Shown: piece after piece, positions 9,023 to 18,292 of the stretch
How the letters are laid out: every line of letters starts with the position of its first letter
Position numbering within the stretch: position 1 is the stretch's first letter
Origin: Geminisphaera colitermitum TAV2
Lineage (GTDB): Bacteria > Verrucomicrobiota > Verrucomicrobiia > Opitutales > Opitutaceae
Assembly: GCF_000171235.2 (NCBI RefSeq)
Contig: NZ_ABEA03000091.1
Location: 1-64,000, forward strand
Reading direction: 5' to 3'
DNA length: 64,000 bases
Notes under the pieces: generated by a model
Seen by the model: only the letters and a program-made list of their open reading frames with translations
Told to the model about the DNA's origin: nothing
Databases searched by the model: none
Made by a program: the position numbers and the translations under genes

Positions 9023-9796
9023 TCAGTATTTGTCGAGGCCTTCCCATTGGGAACGGCCTCCGGCAGGAGGATCGCCGCTGACTCCTTGCCCACCTGCGAT
9101 GTTGCCTCCGGTGAGTTTTATCCAGCGGGCGCTGCCACTCCATGTGCCAACGTGAAATCCTTTGCCATCCCATGGCTTGCGGCCGTTCTTGATGATGCCG
9201 TCCAGCGATCCGTCCCACCAGTGAGTGAGGTCGGCGACGATGACGCGACGGGCGGGGATGTCGGGATCGCGGTATTCGGTATATCCAGCATAAGTTGGAA
9301 CAGCGGAATAAATATTAAGTTGATAGCCGGCCATGAGCGTCGGCTGGTATTTGATCGTATGCTGGAGCCCACCGGCGGTGCCAGTGCTGTCGCGCTGGTA
9401 GAAGGGGCACATCAAAACGTCCGGCGTTTGGGTGAACGAGTTGGGGGCTCCTTTCAGAGACAGATAGGAGAGCAGGTAGCCGAAAGGGGCGAATTTATTA
9501 TCACTGATAATGAGTCGGGAATCACTGATCCATGTGTAGTCACCGGTGGTTTGTCTGCTGAAAACGCCTTTGTTGTCCTGCCGATACATCATATGGGCGA
9601 TGGCGATCTGGCGGATGTTGGAGACGTTGGCGGCCTTGCGGGCGGATTCGCGGACTTTGCCGACGGTGGGGATGATGATGGCAGCAAGGATGCCAATGAT
9701 GGCAATGACCGTGAGTAATTCGATCAGTGTGAATCCAGCATGGGGTCGGATCTTCTGGGTAGGGAGGCAACAGAGGCGAATGTTGGAGGTTGTCAT
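9023..9796 (-). CDS. type II secretion-like pseudopilin (cassette 1)
   Basis: A 257-residue prepilin-like protein. A leader of about 20 residues ends at HAG, followed by [19 protein letters not shown]. This is the class III signal cut by prepilin peptidase, with the conserved Glu at mature position 5. A helix with [14 protein letters not shown] follows, then a globular domain. Unlike its paralogues the C-terminus lacks a clear H-X9-DG motif and has WWDGSLDG instead. The gene lies just downstream of the regulator and the G13 tract at 9836-9848. One pseudopilin per cassette suggests a cassette-specific secretion or capture role. The substrate is unknown. Confidence 0.85.
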   Translation of the reverse strand: MTTSNIRLCCLPTQKIRPHAGFTLIELLTVIAIIGILAAIIIPTVGKVRESARKAANVSNIRQIAIAHMMYRQDNKGVFSRQTTGDYTWISDSRLIISDNKFAPFGYLLSYLSLKGAPNSFTQTPDVLMCPFYQRDSTGTAGGLQHTIKYQPTLMAGYQLNIYSAVPTYAGYTEYRDPDIPARRVIVADLTHWWDGSLDGIIKNGRKPWDGKGFHVGTWSGSARWIKLTGGNIAGGQGVSGDPPAGGRSQWEGLDKY

Positions 9797-9835
9797 GGTT
9801 TTTTAATGACAGGATTCAGGAGTCAGGTGGACTGC

Positions 9836-9848
9836 GGGGGGGGGGGGG
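9836..9848 (-). repeat. G13 tract between regulator and pseudopilin
   Basis: Thirteen G on the plus strand, two bases past the regulator stop codon and 39 bases upstream of the pseudopilin start. Confidence 0.95.
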
Positions 9849-9850
9849 AG

Positions 9851-11092
9851 TTATTGGACAGCGGTGAGGGTACGGAGGCTGTCGCCTTCGCGAAATTCGG
9901 GGTCAATGAAGATGTGGCTGTCACTGGCTCCGGTGTTGAGGAGGTTCAGCACGGCAGCAGCAAAAGTGTCCATGGGAGTGACCAATGTGCTGAGTTTGGG
10001 TTGGACGATGCGGGTGAGTTCAGTGCCATCGTAGCTAAGTATGGATACGTCATCCGGGACGCGGATGCCGATGCGGTTGAGGCCAAAGAGGGCTCCGGCA
10101 GCGGCACCGTCAGAGATGCCAAAGATGGCAGTAGGGCGATGCGCGACGGGACGTTGCTGCCAGAATTTTTCGACGGTGTGCGCGGAGGCTTCAGAGGAGT
10201 TTTCCCAAGAGTGCGTGCCGCAATGGAGGACTTCGGCTTCGTCAGGAACGGCGAGTCCAAATTCACAGGCGGCTTCTTCAAAGTAGGTCACGCGTTCGAT
10301 GACTTCGGGAACCTCCTCCGGTTCGCTGACCAGAAAAAGAATGCGGCGGTGTCCGGCGGCAATGAGGCGTTGCAAACCGAGACGGACAAAGGCGCGATTG
10401 GAGATGCCGACGCTGTTGCAGAGGCAACCGGAAAGGGGCGGACCGATGTTAACGCTGCGGTAGCCTTCCTGAAAGAGCAGTCCGTGCAGGTCGATCGTAG
10501 TATGCGGGGCGTTGTGCAGGAATACGAGCGCGCCCTCCGCAGGGCCAAAGGTGATCTGGCGTTTGCAGGCCTGCCAGTCGTCACTTTTTTCAAAAGAGAT
10601 CAGGGTGAGTGTGGTGCCTTGGGCACTGGTCAGGGCGTTGAGGGCGGAGAGGTGAGCGTTTTGCGTGTAGCTGGGGAAATTGGGAGCAATGACGGCAACG
10701 TGTTTTAGCAGGGTGCCTTGGACGGGACGGGTGATGACGGTGCCGAGGGCGCGCTTGCGTTGAATAAGGCCTTCTTCAACAAGGCCGTTGAGGGCGGTGC
10801 GAACAGTGGCTTGCGAGACTCCGAGTAATTCGGTGAGGGTGTTTTCGGGGGTGAGTTTTTCGACGTGGGTGGGGGTGGATTGAATGACGCGCCGGAGGGA
10901 GGTGCGGAGTTGGACGTGCAGGGGGATGCCGCCTTCGCGGTCGAGAACAATGGAGCGGATTTGTTTTTCCCAGTCCCAGTGGCTGTGTTTTTTGCCGTTT
11001 GGGTTCTGCTCTCGGTCGAGTCGGAGGAGGGGGGGCGGGATGGATGGATCGGGACAGTCGGCGATCGGGGAATTGGAAATGGATGAGACCAC
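9851..11092 (-). CDS. GntR-type HTH regulator with LacI-like sugar sensor
   Basis: A 413-residue regulator. A winged-helix GntR DNA-binding domain lies near residues 50 to 120 (PLHVQLRTSLRRVI, then SQATVRTALNGLVEEGLI as the recognition region). A periplasmic-binding-protein-like sensor from about residue 130 to the end (FVRLGLQRLIAAGHRRILFL, VSILSYDGTEL) is of the type used by LacI-family proteins to bind sugars. It is the first gene of the minus-strand cassette 1 and probably controls it. The GTG start at 11092 is preceded by a perfect 26-bp palindrome eight bases further upstream but has no clear ribosome-binding site, so a later start is possible. Confidence 0.85.
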   Translation of the reverse strand: MVSSISNSPIADCPDPSIPPPLLRLDREQNPNGKKHSHWDWEKQIRSIVLDREGGIPLHVQLRTSLRRVIQSTPTHVEKLTPENTLTELLGVSQATVRTALNGLVEEGLIQRKRALGTVITRPVQGTLLKHVAVIAPNFPSYTQNAHLSALNALTSAQGTTLTLISFEKSDDWQACKRQITFGPAEGALVFLHNAPHTTIDLHGLLFQEGYRSVNIGPPLSGCLCNSVGISNRAFVRLGLQRLIAAGHRRILFLVSEPEEVPEVIERVTYFEEAACEFGLAVPDEAEVLHCGTHSWENSSEASAHTVEKFWQQRPVAHRPTAIFGISDGAAAGALFGLNRIGIRVPDDVSILSYDGTELTRIVQPKLSTLVTPMDTFAAAVLNLLNTGASDSHIFIDPEFREGDSLRTLTAVQ

Positions 11093-11101
11093 GGTTATCT
11101 T

Positions 11102-11127
11102 AGTTCGATTCTTCGAAGAATCGAACT
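11102..11127. promoter_or_regulatory. 26-bp perfect palindrome, candidate operator
   Basis: Half-sites AGTTCGATTCTTC and GAAGAATCGAACT meet with no spacer, centred between 11114 and 11115. The site ends ten bases before the regulator start codon. Candidate autoregulatory operator. A terminator for plus-strand transcription is less likely, because only four T follow and no plus-strand gene precedes it. Confidence 0.55.
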
Positions 11128-11196
11128 TTTAAAGCAGAAGACAAGTTCAAAATCAAAATACTGGTTCTATTTTTTAATTTATTGGTTTTTAATTTT

Positions 11197-11364
11197 TTAA
11201 AACCATCCGCTGTTATTGTTCCAAATCCCACCAGTGGCTCGCAGACATTCAAGCATCTCGGCCACTGGCAGATCATTTTGGCCCTCAATCCATCCGCCCA
11301 GAGTCTCAAAGTGCGTACGCAGTCGCGAGACGCGGTGCCCACCACGGCGTAATTCGATCCTCAA
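11197..11364 (-). CDS. possible 55-residue ORF
   Basis: An open frame from a TTG codon to a TAA in the gap between two real genes. Its product contains RLRTHFETLGGWIEGQND and LPVAEMLECLRATGGIW, which have ordinary protein composition and a plausible helical pattern, unlike other frames here. There is no recognised family, no good ribosome-binding site and no ATG. It could be the C-terminal remnant of a lost gene. The region 11130-11200 around its end is AT-rich. Confidence 0.25.
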   Translation of the reverse strand: MRIELRRGGHRVSRLRTHFETLGGWIEGQNDLPVAEMLECLRATGGIWNNNSGWF

Positions 11365-11460
11365 AATGCGACTAAACGATCAGGATTTGCTCTGAGAAAA
11401 GCGTTGTCACAAACGCGCTCGCTCTCCGGCGGGCGTGGCGTTTATTCGGCGGACAATTCT

Positions 11461-12345
11461 GTGAACGCGGTGCAGCAAAGTTTTTTGGACCTCTTCGGAC
11501 TCGGATCGGACCGGCCGCAACCGGCCGCCGAAGTCGCCGTTCCCACGTCGCCACCCGATGTCTCGGATTACATCGACGAAATCACCGAAACGCCCCCCCC
11601 CTCCCCCCCCCCTGGCAACGAACGCGAGACGCTAACCGCACTTGCACCGACCGAGACGCAAACCGACGGCCACGCCACACATCCGACGATCATTTACGAA
11701 CGCAGCCTGCGCGCACGCCATTACCGGCTCACGCTGCGGCGCGACGGCGTCGCCATAGCCACAATTCCAATGCGCGGCAGCGAACGCGAGGCGCGCGCCT
11801 TCGTCGCCAAACACACCGACTGGCTCGAACGCGCCCGCGCCCGGCAGCGCGTGCGCCCGCGTGGCGCGAGTGTCTGGTCCGTGGGCGCGCATGTGTTGTG
11901 GCGCGGCGACCTGCTGGAGATTCGCAAGGCGGTGGAAGGCGAGCGCCCCAAGGTGTGCCTGGGCGCGGATGTATTTCGCGTGGCGCGGCTCGACGGCGAT
12001 CTGCGCCCCACGCTGGAGGCGCATTTCCAGCGGCTGGCCCGCATCGAACTCCCCGCGCGCACCTGGGAACTGGCGGCTGTCACGGGAATGTCGATACGCG
12101 AAGTGTCGGTGCGCAACCAGCGCACGCGCTGGGGTTCATGCACCACGGGCGGCGTGATCTCGCTCAACTGGCGTCTCATCCAGACACCCGACAGCGTGCG
12201 CGACTACATCATCTATCACGAACTCATGCACCTGAAGGAGATGAACCACTCCGCCCGTTTCTGGGCGCGCGTCGAGGAAGTCTGCCCCGCCTGGCGCGCC
12301 GCCGAACTCTGGCTCAAACGCAACGGGTCGCTGCTAGGATTGTGA
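11461..12345 (+). CDS. YgjP/M48-like zinc metallopeptidase (DUF45)
   Basis: A protein of about 294 residues. The C-terminal half carries the YgjP-family signature: TRWGSCTTGGVISLNW, then YHELMHLKEMNHSARFW with the zinc-binding HExxH motif and a third His downstream. The N-terminal 70 residues are low-complexity and contain two C tracts (C9 at 11593-11601 and C10 at 11603-11612) read in frame as PPPSPPP. I prefer the GTG at 11461 (GGCGGA about ten bases upstream); a TTG at 11404 would add 19 residues. The family is cytosolic, and the substrate is generally unknown. It converges with the next gene, overlapping by 12 bases. Confidence 0.8.
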   Translation: MNAVQQSFLDLFGLGSDRPQPAAEVAVPTSPPDVSDYIDEITETPPPSPPPGNERETLTALAPTETQTDGHATHPTIIYERSLRARHYRLTLRRDGVAIATIPMRGSEREARAFVAKHTDWLERARARQRVRPRGASVWSVGAHVLWRGDLLEIRKAVEGERPKVCLGADVFRVARLDGDLRPTLEAHFQRLARIELPARTWELAAVTGMSIREVSVRNQRTRWGSCTTGGVISLNWRLIQTPDSVRDYIIYHELMHLKEMNHSARFWARVEEVCPAWRAAELWLKRNGSLLGL

Positions 12346-13131
12346 GGCAACCACCGCCGCCCACGCCGCTCGAATTGACTCGACGCAACGCGCGGTCGCT
12401 TCGACGGCATCGTCGCCCTCGTATTCGACCACCGCGGAGCCATTGAATGCGACAGGCAGTGACCGGAACACCTTCAAAAACGCCGGCAGATCCAACGCAC
12501 CGTGTCCGACAATGGTGTCATGACATTGTCCTTTTTCTGTGAATACAAAATCCTTCAGATGCATCGCGAAGAGACGCGGTTGCGCGACGGCAAATTTCTC
12601 CAACCACGCCACCGGCGAATCACCCGCCTGCAAACACCACGCCGTGTCGAGACACAACCCGATGCGCGCCGCGTTTGTCCTGCGGAAAATGTAATCAAGG
12701 ATCGTCGAATTCCCCAGCCAATGCCTGCCACCGTGATTATGAATCGCGGCACGCACGCCAAACTCCTCGCACAGTTTTTCCACGCTGCGCAGCGTCTCTT
12801 CGTATCCGTCGGGCTCGAACGCGAAACTCACCACGCCGCATCCGGCACGACGGGCGAATTCGAAAAACCGCCGGTTCCACGCCTCGTCGGGACGCAACCC
12901 CACGACGCCAATCCCGCTCACGCGAACGCCCGCCGCGCGATACGCCGCCAGCGCCTGCTCCTGCTGCGCGGGATCGTCGTAATTCACATGACACGCGGAC
13001 AGATCAATGCCGTCCGAAGCGCAGCGCCGGACTGCCGCCGCCACGTCAACGTTGTCCTTGATGTGGCGAAACGAGTAACTCTTTACGCCCAGTTCACGGG
13101 CGAGATCGAAAGAAGAGGTTGGGTTGCTCAT
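12334..13131 (-). CDS. sugar phosphate isomerase/epimerase-like TIM barrel
   Basis: A 265-residue cytosolic protein of the xylose-isomerase-like AP-endonuclease-2 fold. Visible metal-site and active-site motifs are AIHNHGGRHWLG, GLCLDTAWC and FAMHLKDF, followed by an Asp- and His-containing loop (HDTIVGHGALDLPAF) and a late Glu (VVEYEGDD). This is the usual set of Glu/His/Asp ligands in the family. It lies 24 bases downstream of the Gfo/Idh/MocA gene in the same orientation. That pairing is typical of keto-inositol or modified-sugar catabolism, so the two enzymes probably act on the same substrate. The specific reaction cannot be named. Confidence 0.8.
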   Translation of the reverse strand: MSNPTSSFDLARELGVKSYSFRHIKDNVDVAAAVRRCASDGIDLSACHVNYDDPAQQEQALAAYRAAGVRVSGIGVVGLRPDEAWNRRFFEFARRAGCGVVSFAFEPDGYEETLRSVEKLCEEFGVRAAIHNHGGRHWLGNSTILDYIFRRTNAARIGLCLDTAWCLQAGDSPVAWLEKFAVAQPRLFAMHLKDFVFTEKGQCHDTIVGHGALDLPAFLKVFRSLPVAFNGSAVVEYEGDDAVEATARCVESIRAAWAAVVASQS

Positions 13132-13155
13132 GGTTGTTTTAACAAAAATTAAGAA

Positions 13156-14310
13156 TTAAGCGCCGAGCGTTCCCTCCGGGAACGGCACGCCGCATTGCCT
13201 GTAACATTTTTCCAATACAGCTACGCGCCGCCGCACCGCCTCGGGCGTGATGAATTGCGGCGCACCCTCGCGGATTGTCGCCCATAGCGTGCCATACATG
13301 TCGGCCACCGGCTGCTCGGCGGGCGGTGCGCCCGCGCCGGCGTCGGCTTTCACGGCAGGCTCCCAGCTTGCGGTCTCCCACTCCAACGGCTCCGAATTGT
13401 AACTACGATCCGGCGTGGGGCGCTCATCCACCGGACGCGCCGGCATTTTCGTCCAGTCCACCCATTTCCAGTCGAGCCGCGAACCATTGCCGCGCAACCC
13501 GCCCGCCGTGCCGCACACCAGCCAGCGGTCGTCGGGATATGCGGCCGTCGCCAGCAATTCGATCTGGATTACCGGCGCGTTGGCTGAGTCCGTGCCCGGC
13601 TTGCCGCGCAGGATGATGCGCACCTCGTCCTCCGCGTCGCCGCTGGCGAGCGAACGCCGCAGGTCGCACCACACGTCCGGCTCGCCCGGACCAAATAACT
13701 CCAGCGCATGGTCGAGCGGATGCGGCCCGTTGTTGTAAAGCTGACCGCCGCCAAACTTGCGCAGCGTCTGCCAGTCCCAGCGCCGCGAAAACCCATGCCA
13801 TGCCGTGCGCACGTGCGTGATCCGTCCCAGCCGTCCACTCGCGCACACCTCGCGCACTTTTTGAAAATCCTGTTCGAAACGCCGTTGCTGGAACGGTTGC
13901 AACACCCGCCCCGCCGCCTTCGCCGCCGCAATCATCGCGTCCACATCCGCCGTGGTGAAGCCGAACGGTTTTTCGCACAGCACATGTTTGCCCGCCGCCA
14001 GCGCCTGACGCGCCTGACGCGCGTGCCAGAGATTGGGCGACGCCACGATCACCAGTTCCACATCCGGGTTGGCCAGCAATTCCTCAAACGAGGCTGCCGG
14101 ACGAATCCCCGCCGCCACTTCGGACGGGAGCGTTGTGTAATCGCCGCGCCGTGTTTCGATAGGGTCAAAAACCGCCTTGATGGCGAACTGCCCGCCCATG
14201 CGTGCAATCGCCTTGGCATGGATGCCGCAGCCGCTGCGTCCGAAGCCGCAGATGCCCACGCCAATGGGTTTTGCTGACGGAGATGAGGAAGAGGAAACCG
14301 GATTACTCAT
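13156..14310 (-). CDS. Gfo/Idh/MocA family NAD(P)-dependent oxidoreductase
   Basis: A 384-residue enzyme. The N-terminal Rossmann motif is GVGICGFGRSGCGIHAKAI, followed by ELVIVASPNLWHARQARQAL and the family motif CEKPF with its catalytic Lys. The second domain contains YNNGPHPLDHAL, where the His and Asp are the usual active-site residues. Length and layout fit sugar or inositol dehydrogenases. The N-terminus has a Ser-rich stretch before the Rossmann fold and no export signal, so it is cytosolic. It forms a two-gene unit with the isomerase-like gene downstream. The substrate is unknown. Confidence 0.85.
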   Translation of the reverse strand: MSNPVSSSSSPSAKPIGVGICGFGRSGCGIHAKAIARMGGQFAIKAVFDPIETRRGDYTTLPSEVAAGIRPAASFEELLANPDVELVIVASPNLWHARQARQALAAGKHVLCEKPFGFTTADVDAMIAAAKAAGRVLQPFQQRRFEQDFQKVREVCASGRLGRITHVRTAWHGFSRRWDWQTLRKFGGGQLYNNGPHPLDHALELFGPGEPDVWCDLRRSLASGDAEDEVRIILRGKPGTDSANAPVIQIELLATAAYPDDRWLVCGTAGGLRGNGSRLDWKWVDWTKMPARPVDERPTPDRSYNSEPLEWETASWEPAVKADAGAGAPPAEQPVADMYGTLWATIREGAPQFITPEAVRRRVAVLEKCYRQCGVPFPEGTLGA

Positions 14311-14434
14311 GGAAAAATAAAGAGGATCAGAAAAACGAAAGATGTTCGCAGCGTATCAGACACCTCGCGGCACCGCGTCCATAATCCACCCGGATTGATG
14401 TGCAAAAAATACCCAAACCGCCAAGGAGCACCAA

Positions 14435-14449
14435 GGGGGGGGGGGGGGG
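14435..14449 (-). repeat. G15 tract abutting panD stop codon
   Basis: Fifteen G on the plus strand, directly against the TAA of the panD-like gene and 124 bases upstream of the next gene start. Confidence 0.95.
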
Positions 14450-14821
14450 TTACGGTTGCGCGAGCGGCTTGTCCTCAGTCGAGACGATGGTGTTGCCGGG
14501 GCCCATGAGGACGACGCGTGGTTTGTGCGCGGGCACTTCCTTTTCGTCGAGGCGGCAATAGGCGAGGACGATCACGAGGTCGCCGGGGCGCACAAGACGG
14601 GCGGCGGCGCCGTTGACCTGCACCTGGCCGGGTTCGCCGTAGATCACGTAGGTCGTGAAACGGGCGCCGTTGTTGATGTCGAGCACGTCCACTTGCTCGT
14701 ATTCGAGCATGCCGGCGGCACGACAGAGGGCGCGGTCGATGGAGATCGAACCTTCATAATCGGGGTCCGCCGCGGTGAGCGTGGCCCGGTGAAGTTTGGT
14801 CTTGAGAAAGGTGCGATGCAC
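14450..14821 (-). CDS. panD: aspartate 1-decarboxylase
   Basis: Makes beta-alanine from L-aspartate for pantothenate and coenzyme A synthesis. From the GTG at 14821 the sequence aligns without gaps to the family start ([15 protein letters not shown]). The self-cleavage site YEGS places Gly24-Ser25 exactly where the pyruvoyl cofactor forms. [11 protein letters not shown] and [14 protein letters not shown] are the other conserved blocks. A TTG at 14857 would add 12 residues that do not match the family, so I reject it, although neither start has a clear ribosome-binding site. The protein is about 123 residues, the normal length. A G15 tract follows the stop. Confidence 0.9.
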   Translation of the reverse strand: MHRTFLKTKLHRATLTAADPDYEGSISIDRALCRAAGMLEYEQVDVLDINNGARFTTYVIYGEPGQVQVNGAAARLVRPGDLVIVLAYCRLDEKEVPAHKPRVVLMGPGNTIVSTEDKPLAQP

Positions 14822-14947
14822 AAGGGGGAGGTTGAACGAACGAAATGAAACGCTCAACGCTCAAGTAACGGGTCAAAAATCCAAGAGCCCGAAGTCCAAG
14901 AGCCCGAGGATCGGAGTGCCTCAGTGCATTACGGACCGTTCATTCGT

Positions 14948-17900
14948 TTACTTGCCGACCATCAGTGCCACCGGCCTGCCGTCTTCGTGAAGGAACCGCA
15001 GGGCAAATCCCCCCCCCCCCCCGGTATCGTCGATTTTGAACAACACTTGGTTGCGGCCTTTTTTCAGGAGCACGGGGATTTTTTCCTCATCCATCTTGAG
15101 TGACCGCGAAGTCGCGTTTCGCCCGGCGAGCACGCCATTGATCCACAACGCAAAACCATCGTCCGACCCCAATGACGCCAGGCACCGCGTGTCTTCCCCC
15201 ACCTCCACTTGGGCAAACGCATAGGAAACTCCATCGACCCACGGATGCGGAATCACCGGAGTGGCAAACGACGCCTCGTGCCAGATCAGCGGCATCTCCC
15301 GCAGTCCCCTGGCGTGCAGGAGAAAATCGGGCAGCGGTTCGGGAGGGAACGCCCGTGCGTTGCCCAAAAACCTTCCCTCGCGATCCAGTGGATTTTTCCA
15401 CGGCCCCACCATTTTCCATTTCCGGATAAAACCCTCCGCGTCCACCGCGACGGGAGAATCGTTGAGCGCGTCCTTGCTGGCGCTCAGGGCGAATGCGCAG
15501 GGGGCGCCGCGCGAGGCAACCTGCACGAGGACGTGATTCATCCCCTCCTTCAACTTCACCGTGAAGGATTGCCACGCGCGCCCGACCAAGCCGTAAGCCT
15601 GCTTGGAAAAGTCGATGTTGTCCGTCCCGTTGAAGCACAGGGAAGCCGGGCCGGTCGCGTTGAAATACAACGTCACCTCCTGCGCCTGCGATGCGTGGAT
15701 CGAGGTGCGGGCCCGGTGCCAGGTGACTTCGGGAGGGGGTTCCCCGGACAACACCACGTAAGGCAACGGGTGGTCGGTTTGGGCGTGTGCCTTGTCGAGC
15801 AATGTCCAGCGGGTGAGCACCCCGCACGTCCGCGGTTTGCGCGGAGGCGCGCCGGTGGCATAAATGACCGCCTCCGCCTCATCGCCGGAAATTTCCTCCA
15901 CTTCGCCGGCAAAATTTTGTCCCCAGATTATCCGTCCGGCGCGCAGGCGCTCGAATAGCGAAAGATCGTTGCTTCTCAGGTAAATCGCATCCATCCCGGG
16001 CAAGTGAAGCCGCTCGGGCGACGGCAACGTCACCGGTTCGCCGAAGGGATCGAACGCGGTGAGCCCGACTCCGCGCAAGTCCGCCTCCAGCACGACGGTT
16101 TTCAGGGGAAACTGCGCGGCGGTGATGGCCACCGCATAACGTTCCTCACCCGGCTTCGCGTCCGGTTTCTCGAAGCGCATGATGAGCACGTTGTCGTCCA
16201 GTTCGATCCGGCCCAGCGAACGGTATCCGCCCAAAGTCGCGTGGAGCGCGTTCATGTGCACCGCTCCCACGCCTGGGACGAAGGGGCCGCGAAGGAACCA
16301 GTGACGGGGACCGCTGCCTTCATAAAACGTGTTTCGGGTGAGCATCACGCCGGCGCTCCAGCGACAGCCGACGGACCAGTCCAGCAAGGCGCGTTGCACG
16401 ACTTCACCACGCGCGAACTCCCGGCTGATTTCGTGCAGGCCGTGGATTTCGCTCATGCCCAGAAGCAGTTTTTTGTCCGGCGTTGAATAGTCCGCGGCCA
16501 GTTGTTCGAGCGCCTTGGCTGCGCGCAGGCCGCGTTTGGCCAGAAGCGAGACTCCGTAGGGATGGTAAAAAACTCCGTCACAGTAGCCGGGGCCGCCCAG
16601 TTTCAGGAATTGGCCGGTGTAGCCGTTGCCATCAGCCGAGAAGTCGGCGGTCTGGTTCATGAGGACGGGCAGCGTCGGGGCCGCGCGTTTGATGGCGGGA
16701 TAGGCGGGCTTCAGGTAGTGGTCGATCAGTCCCTTGGGCGTGATGAAGAGATTGGCTTCGTTGATGAATTCGATCGCGTCGATTTTGTCCTGATAGCGCG
16801 CGGCGACGGCAGCCATGAAACCGGCCAGGGCATCGGGGTCGGCGGCAAGGAGGATGTTGCGTTTGGCCGGATCGGCGGAGGAGCCCATGGGCGTGGAGCG
16901 AACGCCGTGTTCGCTGATATCCACGCCTGTTTTGTAGAGCCAGCGACCCTCGCCGGCATCCGGGTTGTCGAGAATGGCCTTATATTTGTCGCGGGGAAGG
17001 TTCAGGGGTTTGTGGGGCGCGCAGATGATCGTGGTCCCGCCGTTCCGGTGGGCGGCCTCGATGCGCGCATCCATGAGATCCCAGACGAAACGGCCTTTGT
17101 CCGGTTCGATTTTGTCCCAGTCCCAGATGTCGCGCTGCACTCGGAAACCGGTCTGGAAATTGGTGGCGTAAAATTCGTCCAGCGACCAATGGCCGCGCCA
17201 GTTGAAGCCGATTTCCTCGCCGTATTCGATGCCGCCATGATAACCGGCGGCGAAGTCAACGGGAGGCGGCACGCCGCGCAAATCCGTCATCACGGTAAAC
17301 CGTTCCCGACCGACTCCGAGCAGTGCGCGGGAACCGGGATCGCGCGCTTCCAGTTCGGCCAGCCACGCACCGCGTTTCAAGTCCGGCAAAACGATTTTTC
17401 CCTGCCGGGCAAGCGGAGCCAGCGCGGCCTCTCCCGACCACGCGACCACGGCGTCACTCCTGCGCGTCAGGTCGGTCAATTTCAACGCGAGGGCGACCTT
17501 GCGCTCCCGGTCGGCGTCCGCACTCCAGCGCAGCGCGACAGGCTTGTCTGCAAAATGAATGCCGTTTCGCGTGGCTGGCAGCAGCACCATCTCGACCGCC
17601 CCGGCACGGACACGAGGCCGCGCGCCGGCATCGGGAGCGGACGGTTTTTCCAGCGTCCAGCTCACGTCGTCGATCCACACCGCGAACGGTTCTTTCCTGT
17701 CGCTGGAGAATTCCAGTCGCAGCGGGACAACGCCGGAACGGGCGGGCAACTCGCATTGCCACCGTTGCCACTCGGTGGACAGGTCGCCGTGCAGCAGACG
17801 CGGCGCGGTGGGAGTTCTGCCCTTGCCGTCCGGAGGACAAATCCCGGCAAGCAGCTTCACGCCTGTCCGTCCGGCCTTGGCCCAGAATGAGAACCACGTC

Positions 17901-18238
17901 GCCGAATTCGGAGGCAGAAGCGGAGATTGCATGTCCAGATAGGCGATTCCCTTTCCCTCTGCTCGCGACAGCCGCAATGATTGCCTGCCCGAGTGAAAAA
18001 CGGAGCTGTCCAGCACGGGGAGCGAAGGCGTTTTGTCGTAAGGGAGACTGGCTTTGGTTGTTCGCCAGCCCGGATAAAACGGCTCCGCGCCAAGGCCCAG
18101 TTCGAACGAACCGTTGGTCAGCAGATTGGTGACGGATGCGGGGGGGGGGGGGGAGGGGACAATCGGCTGCGCGCCACCGGTCGCCGCCGGCAGGGTCGCG
18201 GTTGGGAGTGAAATCATAAGCATTTTGAAAAACGTCAT
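14948..18238 (-). CDS. large secreted multidomain glycoside hydrolase
   Basis: A 1096-residue exported protein. The signal peptide is followed by a Pro loop encoded by a G14 tract (18140-18153), then a CBM4-like module starting TNLLTNGSFELG. A TIM barrel follows (FRVQRDIWDWDKIEPDKGRF) with acid/base Glu in EFINEANLF near residue 491 and a candidate nucleophile in LGMSEIHG near residue 596, as in clan GH-A. The C-terminal third has two galactose-binding-like modules (LKEGMNHVLVQV and LLKKGRNQVLFKI). A C14 tract (15009-15022) encodes GGGGG in frame 17 residues before the end. It is the last gene of cassette 2, after the pseudopilin. The substrate is unknown. Confidence 0.85.
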   Translation of the reverse strand: MTFFKMLMISLPTATLPAATGGAQPIVPSPPPPASVTNLLTNGSFELGLGAEPFYPGWRTTKASLPYDKTPSLPVLDSSVFHSGRQSLRLSRAEGKGIAYLDMQSPLLPPNSATWFSFWAKAGRTGVKLLAGICPPDGKGRTPTAPRLLHGDLSTEWQRWQCELPARSGVVPLRLEFSSDRKEPFAVWIDDVSWTLEKPSAPDAGARPRVRAGAVEMVLLPATRNGIHFADKPVALRWSADADRERKVALALKLTDLTRRSDAVVAWSGEAALAPLARQGKIVLPDLKRGAWLAELEARDPGSRALLGVGRERFTVMTDLRGVPPPVDFAAGYHGGIEYGEEIGFNWRGHWSLDEFYATNFQTGFRVQRDIWDWDKIEPDKGRFVWDLMDARIEAAHRNGGTTIICAPHKPLNLPRDKYKAILDNPDAGEGRWLYKTGVDISEHGVRSTPMGSSADPAKRNILLAADPDALAGFMAAVAARYQDKIDAIEFINEANLFITPKGLIDHYLKPAYPAIKRAAPTLPVLMNQTADFSADGNGYTGQFLKLGGPGYCDGVFYHPYGVSLLAKRGLRAAKALEQLAADYSTPDKKLLLGMSEIHGLHEISREFARGEVVQRALLDWSVGCRWSAGVMLTRNTFYEGSGPRHWFLRGPFVPGVGAVHMNALHATLGGYRSLGRIELDDNVLIMRFEKPDAKPGEERYAVAITAAQFPLKTVVLEADLRGVGLTAFDPFGEPVTLPSPERLHLPGMDAIYLRSNDLSLFERLRAGRIIWGQNFAGEVEEISGDEAEAVIYATGAPPRKPRTCGVLTRWTLLDKAHAQTDHPLPYVVLSGEPPPEVTWHRARTSIHASQAQEVTLYFNATGPASLCFNGTDNIDFSKQAYGLVGRAWQSFTVKLKEGMNHVLVQVASRGAPCAFALSASKDALNDSPVAVDAEGFIRKWKMVGPWKNPLDREGRFLGNARAFPPEPLPDFLLHARGLREMPLIWHEASFATPVIPHPWVDGVSYAFAQVEVGEDTRCLASLGSDDGFALWINGVLAGRNATSRSLKMDEEKIPVLLKKGRNQVLFKIDDTGGGGGFALRFLHEDGRPVALMVGK

Positions 18239-18292
18239 TGGTATATGGATACGCCGGATCGAACCGGCCGCGCACAGGAGAGTTCGACGGCG

